Positions 16,424-24,676 of a stretch of 64,000 nucleotides of DNA are shown here, piece after piece. The translations under genes and the position numbers were made by a program. The notes beneath the pieces are model-generated. The model made no database searches and had not been told where the DNA came from. It saw nothing but the letters and a program-made list of their open reading frames with translations. Source of the DNA: Paracoccus liaowanqingii (lineage in GTDB: Bacteria; Pseudomonadota; Alphaproteobacteria; Rhodobacterales; Rhodobacteraceae); assembly GCF_004683865.2 (NCBI RefSeq), contig NZ_CP038439.1, positions 3,164,001 to 3,228,000 of the forward strand, written 5' to 3'. Position 1 is the stretch's first letter; every line of letters begins with the position of its first letter.

Positions 16424-17085
16424 TTTTTGCTCCTGCTGGGATTTGCCCTTGTCGTTTCCAAGGTGTCCACAAAGGCTTTTGTTGTTTCGAGGCCGCGCCG
16501 CATATGCGTTTGGATCTCGGCTTTCATAGTCTCAAGATCATCGGAAAGCGCGAGGCGGATATATTCATCGTGGCTGTCGCGTTTGGGACCAGAAATTCCG
16601 TGGGCGCGGTGATGAGCAGCCCAATAGACTTGGAGGCGACCGCGAACACTCGACCAACTTGAGGCCAAGATACTGTTGCCGCTCCATTCATAAGAAAGGC
16701 CATGCAGATCCAGTTCGGCATCGATAGCCCGAACGTCGTCTTGAGCGTCGATGGCGTTCAAAAGCCTCTCGTGTCTGGCCCGCAGCTCCTTTTCAAAGCG
16801 TAAAGTCCGTCGATCCCAAATTTGCTCAAAAGCAAAAACTTCCAAGCATATGCGCATTGAGTAGATATCGTTGATGTCCTTTACAGAAAGATCAACGATG
16901 CGGGTGCCGGTATAGGGTACCGATACGACTAGGCCTTGATCGATTAGTTGACGCAAGGCTTCCCGCATGGGGGCGCGGCTAGCCCCAAATCTGACGGCAA
17001 GTGCAGTTTCAGTAACCGTTTCACCTGGCGCGAATTCACCTGCCAGAATAGCCGCACGCATCATCTCACAGATCTGCGCCGCCAT
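16420..17085 (-). CDS. GntR-family (FCD) transcriptional regulator
   Basis: A 221-residue FadR/FCD-type regulator. Its winged helix reads MRAAILAGEFAPGETVTETA followed by VRFGASRAPMREALRQLIDQGL. The C-terminal FCD helices include RMCILEVFAFEQIW-like sequence with acidic/His ligands (DLHGLSYE). I take ATG 17085 because a longer frame to 17226 would run through a TTGTATACGA-type operator at 17146. It heads the ABC/aminotransferase operon and probably responds to an imported amino acid or its keto acid. Confidence 0.88.
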   Translation of the reverse strand: MAAQICEMMRAAILAGEFAPGETVTETALAVRFGASRAPMREALRQLIDQGLVVSVPYTGTRIVDLSVKDINDIYSMRICLEVFAFEQIWDRRTLRFEKELRARHERLLNAIDAQDDVRAIDAELDLHGLSYEWSGNSILASSWSSVRGRLQVYWAAHHRAHGISGPKRDSHDEYIRLALSDDLETMKAEIQTHMRRGLETTKAFVDTLETTRANPSRSKK

Positions 17086-17145
17086 TGTCTCACGCTTCAC
17101 CACTGTCACAATCGTCAACCTGTGCACCCTTTCTCTAATTGTAGA

Positions 17146-17155
17146 TTGTATACGA
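17146..17155. promoter_or_regulatory. Candidate GntR operator
   Basis: TTGTATACGA, a near-palindrome centred on GTATAC, lies about 60 bases upstream of the GntR start. FCD-group GntR proteins commonly bind TTGTATACAA-like sites, so this is a candidate autoregulatory operator for the operon. Confidence 0.5.
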
Positions 17156-17319
17156 CATGAGTTGTGGGACCAATGTCTTTGTAGGTTGACAATGAGCTTA
17201 GCTAGATCTGCCTTAAAGTTTGGCATTTTCCGGTCTCGGCCAACGTTTGTTGAAGGCGGTCACGGTGCCAACTGATACGCGCTATCCGATGTGAACCCCT
17301 CTCACTTGATGCCGCCCGG

Positions 17320-17640
17320 CGGACGAGGGGCCGGTTTTTCGAGAAGCACGTGATCGAGGGCACCGCGATCGCTGATTCGGAGAACAGCCGCGCCTCCGCT
17401 TCGCTTTGGCTGACGATTTTTTATTTCGTTTGTCCGTTTGCCATCAGACTTGCGATCTGAACACGGCTTTGGTGTCGCTGCGCATCAGCCTCCACGGAGA
17501 AATCCGGTTCCTTCCACGCAAAGGCGGGCGGGTAACGTGTAATTTTACCGCTCCGGCCCCGTGTGTCAGATCACCGCCCGGCCGCAAGTCGGGCTACGCC
17601 CGCCCTGCTTTGCCCTTCGGATGACATGGGGTCATCCAAA
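17320..17640 (+). repeat. Dispersed ~330-bp repeat, copy B
   Basis: Second copy of the repeat described at 1026-1326, same orientation. It keeps the accgcgatcgctga core, cagcctccacggagaaatcc and the ccccgtgtgtcagatcacc tail, and extends further than copy A through tgctttgcccttcggatgac. The first ~80 bases are more diverged than in A and C. It marks the left edge of the TRAP block. Bases 17641-17841 hold no gene I can support. Confidence 0.75.
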
Positions 17641-17841
17641 GGTCTCATCTCTGTCATCTCCAGTGCCAGGCACTCGTCCGGTCTACCGCAGGCGGAGGTC
17701 ATGGATGAAATCTGAAGGAGGGAATGGGGGTCATTGCTGGCCTGTCGCGGATCGACTGGCAGGTGCTGCCTATCAGTTCTACCTCGCCCGTAGGCGGTTA
17801 TGCCCCGGGGGGCGGTCACATCGTCTACGACCATCCACGGC

Positions 17842-18354
17842 CTAAAGAACGTCGCCCGCCCCGGTCAGCTTATCGTCGGGCCGCGCGCCGCGCAGCAGGA
17901 TCAGCAGGAACTGCAAGCCCAGTACGCCAAAGCCCAAGGGGATGAAGCCATAGGGGATCCACATAGGCGTGCCGAAGGTGCTGGACACACGCTCTCCGTA
18001 GGCGTGAGCGTCATAGGCCATCAGAACGCCGCGATAGGTCAGCGCCGCGCAGAAGGTCACGCCCACTAGTCCAATCACGATCCGAAACAGGCGGCGCAGG
18101 GCCGGTCCTGACTGGTCCGCAATAAAGCCGATGCCGATTTGCTCGCCCCGACGCAGCGTTTCGGACGCGGGAACAAGGGCAATATAGACAAGCAGGAAGG
18201 CGTTGATCTCGAGGCTCCAACTGGTGGCTTGCGCAAAGAAATGACGCATCAGCGCGTCATAGCCGATGGTCAGCATGATGAAGCCAAGGGCAAGGGCGCC
18301 GCCAGCATGCAGGAGCCCGGACACCCAGCCTACGACACGATCTACGGCGCCCAT
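17842..18354 (-). CDS. dctQ: TRAP transporter small permease DctQ (system 1)
   Basis: A 170-residue protein with four membrane helices. TSWSLEINAFLLVYIALVPASETLRRGEQIGI is the conserved helix-2/3 region of DctQ (WxxE and G-x-x-I). I start at ATG 18354 (MGAVDRVVGW), five bases after the dctP stop, rather than at 18411 inside dctP. It forms the membrane part of a TRAP importer with the DctM gene upstream in the operon. Confidence 0.88.
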   Translation of the reverse strand: MGAVDRVVGWVSGLLHAGGALALGFIMLTIGYDALMRHFFAQATSWSLEINAFLLVYIALVPASETLRRGEQIGIGFIADQSGPALRRLFRIVIGLVGVTFCAALTYRGVLMAYDAHAYGERVSSTFGTPMWIPYGFIPLGFGVLGLQFLLILLRGARPDDKLTGAGDVL

Positions 18355-18358
18355 CCCC

Positions 18359-19390
18359 TCAGGCCCCCGTGCCCATGGCCAAATCAATGGCCTGTTGACC
18401 CACTTCGGCACCGACCTCGTCTAGCCAGACCTGCCGAACATCGGCATTGATGGCATCAAATTCGGCAAGTTCGTCCTCTGTTGGGTCGATTACCTCGAGG
18501 CCGCCCTCTTGGAAGGCAGGCCAGTACTGGTCGCGAAAATAGTCCTCGTTCGCCGCACGCGCACTGTCTTGGTCGAACCATTCGGCAGCTTCAGTCATCA
18601 CCTGACGCGCGTCGTCGGGCAGCGACTCCCACCGACGGGTGGTCATGAAAGCGCCGATCGCAAAGCCCGTGACCGGCAAGCGATAGGCAAAGTTCACCTG
18701 TTCCTGAATGGACCGACCGTTAATGGTCGAGATATTGGCCACCGCCGCATCGACCGTGCCGCGCTCCAAGGCGATGTACAACTCGGACGAGGGCACGCGT
18801 ACCGGGGCGGCACCGAAATGTTCCAGTGAAGCCGAGGCTTCAAACGACACGAGGCGGATCTTTTTTCCCTGGATTTCGGCGAGTGAGGTAATCGGGGCAC
18901 TCTCGATGCTCCAGACGTATTCTGGTTCCATGATGCCGCCACCAAGCGATAGGCAGGTTAGGCCCTGCTTTTGCAGTTCCGCCTCGATCAGCGCGAACAG
19001 GGGCGATCCGCGCTTGATGCGGTCGGGGTTTTCATACAGCGAGCCCACCACGCCGGGCAGACCCAGAATCCCAAGAATGGGCAGGGAGCGGGTAACATAG
19101 GATGTGGTGTGGAACATGAAATCCACCGTCCCCGACCGCAGGGCAGGTAGCTGTTCGTCAGCAGAAACCAGCCGTGCGCTGTCATGGTAATCGAACGAGA
19201 CAACGCCGTTGCCCGCCTCGTTTACGCGATCGACGAAGCCCTGCGATCCATATGCCAGGTCGGCATAGGATGGCGGCAGATAGCTGACGGCGGTCAGCAT
19301 TTCGGCCGCGTGGGCCGCGCGGGGCAGGCCCGCGGCGGCAAGGCCGCCAAGGGCTGCGCCAGTGGTCAGGAAAGTGCGTCGCGTGGTCAT
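18359..19390 (-). CDS. dctP: TRAP transporter periplasmic binding protein DctP (system 1)
   Basis: A 343-residue binding protein with a Tat-like signal peptide, MTTRRTFLTTGAALGGLAAAG...AHA, unusual against Sec-type DctP proteins and suggesting export in folded form. Motifs of the DctP family are visible: IQGKKIRLVSFEASASLEHFGAAPV, VPSSELYIALERGTVDAAVANI and TRRWESLPDDARQVM. It delivers an organic acid to the DctQM permease. It follows dctM after 36 bases and precedes dctQ by four. Confidence 0.92.
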   Translation of the reverse strand: MTTRRTFLTTGAALGGLAAAGLPRAAHAAEMLTAVSYLPPSYADLAYGSQGFVDRVNEAGNGVVSFDYHDSARLVSADEQLPALRSGTVDFMFHTTSYVTRSLPILGILGLPGVVGSLYENPDRIKRGSPLFALIEAELQKQGLTCLSLGGGIMEPEYVWSIESAPITSLAEIQGKKIRLVSFEASASLEHFGAAPVRVPSSELYIALERGTVDAAVANISTINGRSIQEQVNFAYRLPVTGFAIGAFMTTRRWESLPDDARQVMTEAAEWFDQDSARAANEDYFRDQYWPAFQEGGLEVIDPTEDELAEFDAINADVRQVWLDEVGAEVGQQAIDLAMGTGA

Positions 19391-19426
19391 GTCGTCTCCT
19401 CCCAGATTGACAGAAAAAGGTTCAGG

Positions 19427-20725
19427 TCAGGGCATCAGCCCCGGCAGCCATAACGCCAGTTCGGGGATCAGCACGAACAGCGTCAGGACCAGAAACTGCA
19501 GGATCACAAAGGGCACGACGCTGCGGATGATCGTTTCGATTGGCAGGACCGGGGCCACCGCCTTCAGCGTATACAGGTTCAGGCCCACAGGCGGCGTGAT
19601 CACCGCCATTTCTAGGTTCATCACCAGAATGATGCCGAACCACAGCGGATCATAACCAAGTGTCACAATCAGCGGCAACAGGATCGGGGTCGTCACCACG
19701 ATCAGCGACACTGCATCGACCAGCATGCCCAAAATCAGCAGTGCCACCATTACCATCATCAGGATGGCGAAGGGCGGCAGCCCGGTCTGGGTCAGCGCCT
19801 GCGACACCGCATCGGGTAGCCGGATCAGGTTCAGGTAATCGCCGAAGATCCGCGCGCAGCCCATGATCAACAGGATCGCCCCCGAGATCCGCGCGCTGGA
19901 GGCAAGGATCTGCCATAGCCGCGCCATCGTCAGGGTGCGAAAGACCAGTCCAGCCAGCGCCATCGCACCGATGGCCCCGAACGCCCCCGCCTCGCTTGGG
20001 GTGGCGACGCCGGTATAGATGACGCCCAGCACGACACCGACCAGCGCCGCCGCATGCCACAGACCGGCCAATGATCCAAAGCGCGCACGCCAGTCGGGAG
20101 GGCCCGAATGTTCCAACGGTGCCTCGGAAGGGTTCAGCGTTGCGCGGATCCAAATATACATTGCCAGCGTCATGGCCAGGGCCAGCCCTGGCACGATGCC
20201 TCCGATAAACAGATCTGACACCGACACACCCGAGACCGAGCCATAGATGATCAGTGGCACGCTTGGCGGGATCAGCATCGCCAGCGCGCCCGAACTGACC
20301 ACCGATCCCGCCGCCAGCCGCTGGCTGTAGCCGCGGGCCAGCATCTGCGGCACTGCGATTGACCCAATGGCCGCAACCCCTGCGATGGACACGCCTGACA
20401 CCGCTCCAAACATGGTCGAAGCGCCGACCGTCGCCACCGCCAGGCCGCCCCGGATGCGGCTGAACCACAGGGCCGCGGCGCGATACAAATTTTCGCCTAC
20501 CGGGGTCGCGGACAGGAAATTGCCCATCAGCACAAACAGGGGTAGGGCCAGCAACTCGAAGCTGTTCAACTGCGCGAACAGTGAGGTTGGGCCGAAGAAC
20601 AGGGCCATCGCGCCCCGCGCCATGTACAGGCCCAGCATGCCCGCCGCGCCAAGCGCTAGAAAGATCGGCGCCCCGATCCCGATCAGACCGAGCAGGACGA
20701 CGAGAACGATGATGGGTTCAATCAT
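19427..20725 (-). CDS. dctM: TRAP transporter large permease DctM (system 1)
   Basis: A 432-residue, about 12-helix permease. Family hallmarks are GASTMFGAVSGVSIAGVAAIGSIAVPQM, SGALAMLIPPSVPLIIYGSVSGVSVSDLFIGG and GVATPSEAGAFGA, plus the C-terminal MNLEMAVITPPVGLNLYTLK. The start overlaps the lyase stop (ATGA), which ties transport to the catabolic enzymes. The gene order M-P-Q is less common than P-Q-M. Confidence 0.93.
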   Translation of the reverse strand: MIEPIIVLVVLLGLIGIGAPIFLALGAAGMLGLYMARGAMALFFGPTSLFAQLNSFELLALPLFVLMGNFLSATPVGENLYRAAALWFSRIRGGLAVATVGASTMFGAVSGVSIAGVAAIGSIAVPQMLARGYSQRLAAGSVVSSGALAMLIPPSVPLIIYGSVSGVSVSDLFIGGIVPGLALAMTLAMYIWIRATLNPSEAPLEHSGPPDWRARFGSLAGLWHAAALVGVVLGVIYTGVATPSEAGAFGAIGAMALAGLVFRTLTMARLWQILASSARISGAILLIMGCARIFGDYLNLIRLPDAVSQALTQTGLPPFAILMMVMVALLILGMLVDAVSLIVVTTPILLPLIVTLGYDPLWFGIILVMNLEMAVITPPVGLNLYTLKAVAPVLPIETIIRSVVPFVILQFLVLTLFVLIPELALWLPGLMP

Positions 20726-21627
20726 GGGGCAATATCCTCGGGTTCACCAAACCAGCCGGCGCGGGCCAGTTGCCCGGTGATCTTGTCGGCCACGCGTTCG
20801 GTCAGCCAATCCACCAGCCCGGCCATCCGGTCATGGGACAGGCCAGTGGCCATCCCTTCTCGAGTTAGCAGGTAATGCGCATCCTCCGTCGCGATGTTAC
20901 CGGTCGCACGCGGTGCAAAGGGGCAGCCGCCTAAGCCGCCGATGGAGGTGTCGATGACCCCCGCCCCTAGATCGATCGCAGCCAGCATGTTGGCGTACCC
21001 GGTGTTGCGGGTGTTGTGCAGATGAACGCCCCACGGCACGTCGCCCAAGGCTGGTGCCACGGCGCGATGCACGCGCCGGATATCACAGGGTGCAGCGACG
21101 CCGATCGTGTCGGCCAGAATGACTTGATCCGCACCCGCTGCGATCACCGCGCGCGTCATGTCGGCTACCTGCTGCGGGTCGATCTCGCCCTCGAACGGGC
21201 AGCCATAGGCGGTGGCGATCACTGCCACGCAGCCGCGCCCCGCATCCTGCGCCAGACGGGCGGCGCGGGCAAATTCGGCCACGCTGTCATCCCGGCTCAT
21301 GCCCTGATTGCGGCGCGCGAACGTGTCCGATGCGACGACCGCAAAGCGCAGCCCGTCCACCCGCGTGGCCAGCGCGCGTTCGGCGCCGCGCAGGTTCAAG
21401 ACTAGCGCCCAAAGGTGCAGTCCCGGCAAAGGCGGCAGACCGGCCAGCACCTCTTCGGCGCCCGCCATCTGGGGGACGCGGGTGGGGTGGACCATGCTGA
21501 CCGCCTCGATCTGCGCGACGCCCGCCTGTGCAAGGGCGGTGATCATGTGGATGCGTTCCTCGACGGAGAAGTTGCGGGGCAAATTTTGCAGCCCGTCGCG
21601 CGGGCCGACCTCGCAGATCGTGACCAT
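20722..21627 (-). CDS. Hydroxymethylglutaryl-CoA lyase family enzyme
   Basis: A 301-residue DRE-TIM lyase. It starts TICEVGPRDGLQNLPRNFSVEERI with the conserved R-D-G-L-Q, has ADTIGVAAP, HLHNTRNTGYANML (metal-binding H-x-H) and SIGGLGGCPFAPRATGN, the HMG-CoA-lyase active-site loop with its cysteine. The family cleaves 3-hydroxy-3-methyl-acyl-CoA thioesters, for example HMG-CoA to acetyl-CoA and acetoacetate. It is coupled to a CoA-transferase gene upstream and dctM downstream by ATGA overlaps. The exact substrate is inferred. Confidence 0.88.
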   Translation of the reverse strand: MVTICEVGPRDGLQNLPRNFSVEERIHMITALAQAGVAQIEAVSMVHPTRVPQMAGAEEVLAGLPPLPGLHLWALVLNLRGAERALATRVDGLRFAVVASDTFARRNQGMSRDDSVAEFARAARLAQDAGRGCVAVIATAYGCPFEGEIDPQQVADMTRAVIAAGADQVILADTIGVAAPCDIRRVHRAVAPALGDVPWGVHLHNTRNTGYANMLAAIDLGAGVIDTSIGGLGGCPFAPRATGNIATEDAHYLLTREGMATGLSHDRMAGLVDWLTERVADKITGQLARAGWFGEPEDIAP

Positions 21628-22844
21628 CAGATGACCCCTTCGGCACGCAATTGCGCCAGCTCATCGGCGGCCAGCCCAATGTCACCGTAAACGTCATCGT
21701 TGCTGGCGCCGATTTCCTGAGGGCCAAGCCACGCCACGCCACCGGGCGTGTCGGACAGGACCGGAAAGACGCCCGGAATGGTGATCGTGCCGAAATCCGG
21801 GTCCTCGAATTCGCGCACCATGCCGCGTGCACGGAAATGCGGATCGGTGACAACCTCGGCGATGGTGTTGATCGGGCCGAACACCACGTCGAACTTTTCC
21901 AACCGTGCGGTTAGATCGGCCATCGTCAGCCCGGAGGACCATTCGGCGATGATGCCGTCCAGCAGATCGGCATGCTCGCCGCGCGCGATGTGGCTGACGA
22001 AACGCGGATCGGAGGCCAGATCGGGCCGGTCCATCGCCTGCGTCAGGCGGCGGAACATCGCATCGACGTTGGCGGCGATCACGACATAGGTCCCTTCCGC
22101 CGACGGATAGATGTTCGACGGCGCGATCTTGGCCAGCCCCGACCCCGAGGGCTGGCGGACATAGCCGGTCTTGGAATATTCAGTCACGCAACTTTCCAGC
22201 ATCGCGAAACAGCTTTCGGTGATCGCCGCATCGACCACTTGCCCCCGCCCTCCATTCCGGTCACGGCGGTGCAGCGCCATCAGCATCCCCTCGAATGCGA
22301 ACAACGCGGTCAGCGTATCCCCGATCGATATTCCATAGCGCGGCGGCGGCGTGTCAGGATAGCCGTTGATATGGCGCATCCCAGACATCGCCTCGCCGAC
22401 CGAGGCGAAGCCCGGCCGTCCGGCATAGGGGCCGGTCTGCCCGAACCCGGACACCCGAACGATGACCAGACCGGGATTAGCGGCCTGAAGGGTTTCGGGG
22501 CTCATGCCCCATTTCTCCAGCGTGCCGGGCTTGAAATTCTCGATGAGCACATCGGCATCGGCCAGAAGACGACGGACTAGATCCTGCCCACGCGGGTCGC
22601 GCAGATTGGCCGAGACCGACCGCTTGTTGCGGGCCATGATCGGCCACCACAATGTGCGCCCCTCATGCTGGTTCTGTCCCCAGTTGCGGATCGGATCACC
22701 GGTGCCGGGGGCTTCGATCTTGATGACCTCGGCACCGAAATCGGCGCAGCGCGTGCCGACAAAGGGACCGGCAAGCAGCTGTCCCATTTCGATCACGCGC
22801 AGGCCTTGCAACGGTCCAAAGGCCGATGCCTTGGGTTCTGTCAT
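21627..22844 (-). CDS. Family III CoA-transferase (CaiB/BaiF type)
   Basis: A 405-residue protein starting at ATG 22844 (MTEPKASAFGPLQGLRVIEM) with a GGAGGAG-type site upstream. Family motifs are GAEVIKIEAPGTGD, RNKRSVSANLRDPRGQDLVRRL, LIENFKPGTLEKWG and GDTLTALFAFEGML, whose Asp matches the catalytic aspartate. It probably transfers CoA to the acid brought in by the TRAP system, making the lyase substrate. It is first in the minus-strand operon. Confidence 0.9.
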   Translation of the reverse strand: MTEPKASAFGPLQGLRVIEMGQLLAGPFVGTRCADFGAEVIKIEAPGTGDPIRNWGQNQHEGRTLWWPIMARNKRSVSANLRDPRGQDLVRRLLADADVLIENFKPGTLEKWGMSPETLQAANPGLVIVRVSGFGQTGPYAGRPGFASVGEAMSGMRHINGYPDTPPPRYGISIGDTLTALFAFEGMLMALHRRDRNGGRGQVVDAAITESCFAMLESCVTEYSKTGYVRQPSGSGLAKIAPSNIYPSAEGTYVVIAANVDAMFRRLTQAMDRPDLASDPRFVSHIARGEHADLLDGIIAEWSSGLTMADLTARLEKFDVVFGPINTIAEVVTDPHFRARGMVREFEDPDFGTITIPGVFPVLSDTPGGVAWLGPQEIGASNDDVYGDIGLAADELAQLRAEGVI

Positions 22845-22881
22845 CTCCGGTTCTCCTCCCCGAGGGCGCAGGCGCCCCGTC

Positions 22882-22891
22882 TTGGATACAT
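22882..22891. promoter_or_regulatory. Candidate GntR operator, left site
   Basis: TTGGATACAT in the divergent promoter region, 37 bases upstream of the CoA-transferase start. It is the reverse complement of the right-hand site at 22955-22964 apart from one base. Confidence 0.5.
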
Positions 22892-22954
22892 TCGTTGGCC
22901 AGAACAGCGCGTGTAGCAAATAAAAACTTTCTTTTAGTACATTTTCAGATATTT

Positions 22955-22964
22955 TTGTATCCAA
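22955..22964. promoter_or_regulatory. Candidate GntR operator, right site
   Basis: TTGTATCCAA, 15 bases upstream of the GntR start, fits the TTGTATACAA pattern of FCD regulators. With the site at 22882 it could let one dimer control both divergent transcripts. Confidence 0.5.
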
Positions 22965-22979
22965 TGAGGAAGAGTACTG

Positions 22980-23657
22980 ATGTCAGCGAAGACGGAAAAT
23001 TCTGCCGACCGCGCCTACCGTGAATTGCGCGATGCACTGATGGCGGGGCGCCTGCCTACCGACCACAAGGTGACCGAGGTGGGGCTGGCGCAGATGCTCG
23101 GCCTGTCTCGGACTCCAGTGCGCGCCGCCGTAAGCCGTCTGCTGATCGAAGGGTTCCTGCAACGCCGGTCGGGCAGCGGCCTGTGGTGCGTGGTCCCCAA
23201 TCGAGACGAGATGCAGGCCATCTTCGATATCCGGGTTCGGTTGGAGTCTTACGCGGCATCCCGGGCCGCCATGCGCGCCAGTCCAGCGCAATGCGCACAA
23301 CTAACCGCCTCGGCGCGACGGATGTCCGACCTCGTCGCGCATCTTCAGGCCGGTCGAGACCCAGACATTATCGCCCGCATTGAGGCCGAGAATGCGCTGT
23401 TCCATGCGACCATCCTTGAGGCATCGGGGGCCCTGCGGCTGTCGCTTGTGTTGAAAAGCACGGTGGATGTGGCCTTCGTCAGTTTGACGCTGCAACGCTA
23501 CAGCCTGCGTCAGCGCCTACGATCCGCAGGTCACCATCACGAGATCGCCGAAGCCATCGCCGCCGGTATGGCTGATTGGGCCGGACGCGCCATGGAGGTC
23601 CATATCCTATCCGCCGCTGCCACATTTCTTGGTCAATCTGGCGATGCATCGGATTAG
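22980..23657 (+). CDS. GntR-family (FCD) regulator of the TRAP/lyase operon
   Basis: A 225-residue FCD-type GntR protein. The winged helix is LRDALMAGRLPTDHKVTEVGL followed by AQMLGLSRTPVRAAVSRLLIEGFL, with typical FCD metal-binding context (ENALFHATILEASG). GAGGAAGAG lies just upstream of ATG 22980. It is divergent from the CoA-transferase-lyase-TRAP operon, with two matching operator-like sites between, so it most likely represses that operon. Confidence 0.9.
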   Translation: MSAKTENSADRAYRELRDALMAGRLPTDHKVTEVGLAQMLGLSRTPVRAAVSRLLIEGFLQRRSGSGLWCVVPNRDEMQAIFDIRVRLESYAASRAAMRASPAQCAQLTASARRMSDLVAHLQAGRDPDIIARIEAENALFHATILEASGALRLSLVLKSTVDVAFVSLTLQRYSLRQRLRSAGHHHEIAEAIAAGMADWAGRAMEVHILSAAATFLGQSGDASD

Positions 23658-24498
23658 CCGCAACCGCGCTGCAGCGTCGATATTTCCCATGGGCGTTGTT
23701 TCAAACTCAGCGTTGACTTCCCTTTTCTTCGCGGACCTCACACCGCGCGTTTGATCTCGACGGTGCCGTGCATTGAAGCGGTTCATGAGGGCGACGCGGA
23801 TGTGGATCGCCGCATCAAGGCATAATTGTAAGACCTCAAACTCGTTGTGCAGTAGAGCGTAGCTTCGAGCTTGCTCATGCCGAGGCGCTTGCCTTACCAG
23901 CTCGGCCGCATGAATCCTTTGGTAGGTGTAGTTCTGAAACAATGCCGCTCAAATGAATACAGAACTGCTGAGCATGGTAAAGCTGTTTAAATTCAAAATG
24001 AATGACATCGCAATCCTGGCTCGCTGACGATCACGCATGGATATTTGGCTCTTACCGCATCGGCCTTTCCCCCGCCAAAACCTATGCATTGTCGTCGTAA
24101 ATCCTCACAATACGTCGATCAAGTGGCGGATCGGAGGGGGTGGCGATCGCATTCATGTATGACCAGAAATTGCTTTTTGGTCAGCGCGTCGATGATCGGG
24201 CCCGCGCGCGCGTCGGGCCCGCGCGCGCGAGTGACAAATCGCGATTGCCGATCATACAGGGCATCACGTCGAACGCTGGAGGCAGCCTGTGGGGGTCCAT
24301 GTTGGAGGACATGCTCCGTGTCGTGCGGCCTGCTTTTGTGATGATGCGCGTGACACCGGTCTTTGCCCACGGCGGAAGATCTCGACAATGCGCATAAGGC
24401 TGCCGCAAAGCGGGCATGGCTCGCGCAGGGTGATTGGGATGACCTCCGCCTCGATCATGGTGCTACGGGTTACTAAGGGAACAGGCCAGATCTAAAAT
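23658..24498. other. Intergenic region with degraded mobile sequence
   Basis: More than 800 bases without a supportable gene apart from the transposase scrap listed separately. At 24197-24231 two near-identical GC-rich 17-mers (gggcccgcgcgcgcg plus two bases) lie in tandem. A minus-strand frame at 23607-23942 has no recognisable homology and is not called. Confidence 0.4.
24264..24458 (-). pseudogene. Possible IS91-type transposase C-terminal remnant
   Basis: The minus-strand frame contains PCPLCGSLMRIVEIFRRGQR, resembling the zinc-ribbon-like C-terminus of IS91-group transposases (PCPCCGGRMxxxExFxRG). Nothing of the catalytic HUH domain is present and the following residues are frame-shifted. 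The match is short, so the family assignment is moderate. Confidence 0.45.
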
Positions 24499-24602
24499 TG
24501 TATGCAGCTACGCCCATAAATAATCTGCTAGGTAAGAAATATGTTCGTCATCAGGCAAAATAGGGAAGAGCACTCTGCTTTACAGAGACTTTTCTGTATG
24601 CA
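24499..24602. promoter_or_regulatory. Paired TGTATGCA motifs upstream of the second TRAP operon
   Basis: TGTATGCA occurs at 24499-24506 and 24595-24602. Both resemble the half-sites of the TTGTATCCAA operators next to the GntR gene. They could bring the plus-strand TRAP operon under the same regulator, but the match is only partial. Confidence 0.3.
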
Positions 24603-24676
24603 TTATGGCAAATGGGTCGGCTTGCGGAGGGGCGTTTGCTCGGGGTTCGACCGCCGAAAATCAGGGAGGATAAACT

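Noticed and set aside
24197..24231. GC-rich tandem 17-mer as a possible CRISPR or structured repeat
   Set aside because: Only two units with no spacers; better seen as a small local duplication. No CRISPR array or cas gene appears in the window.
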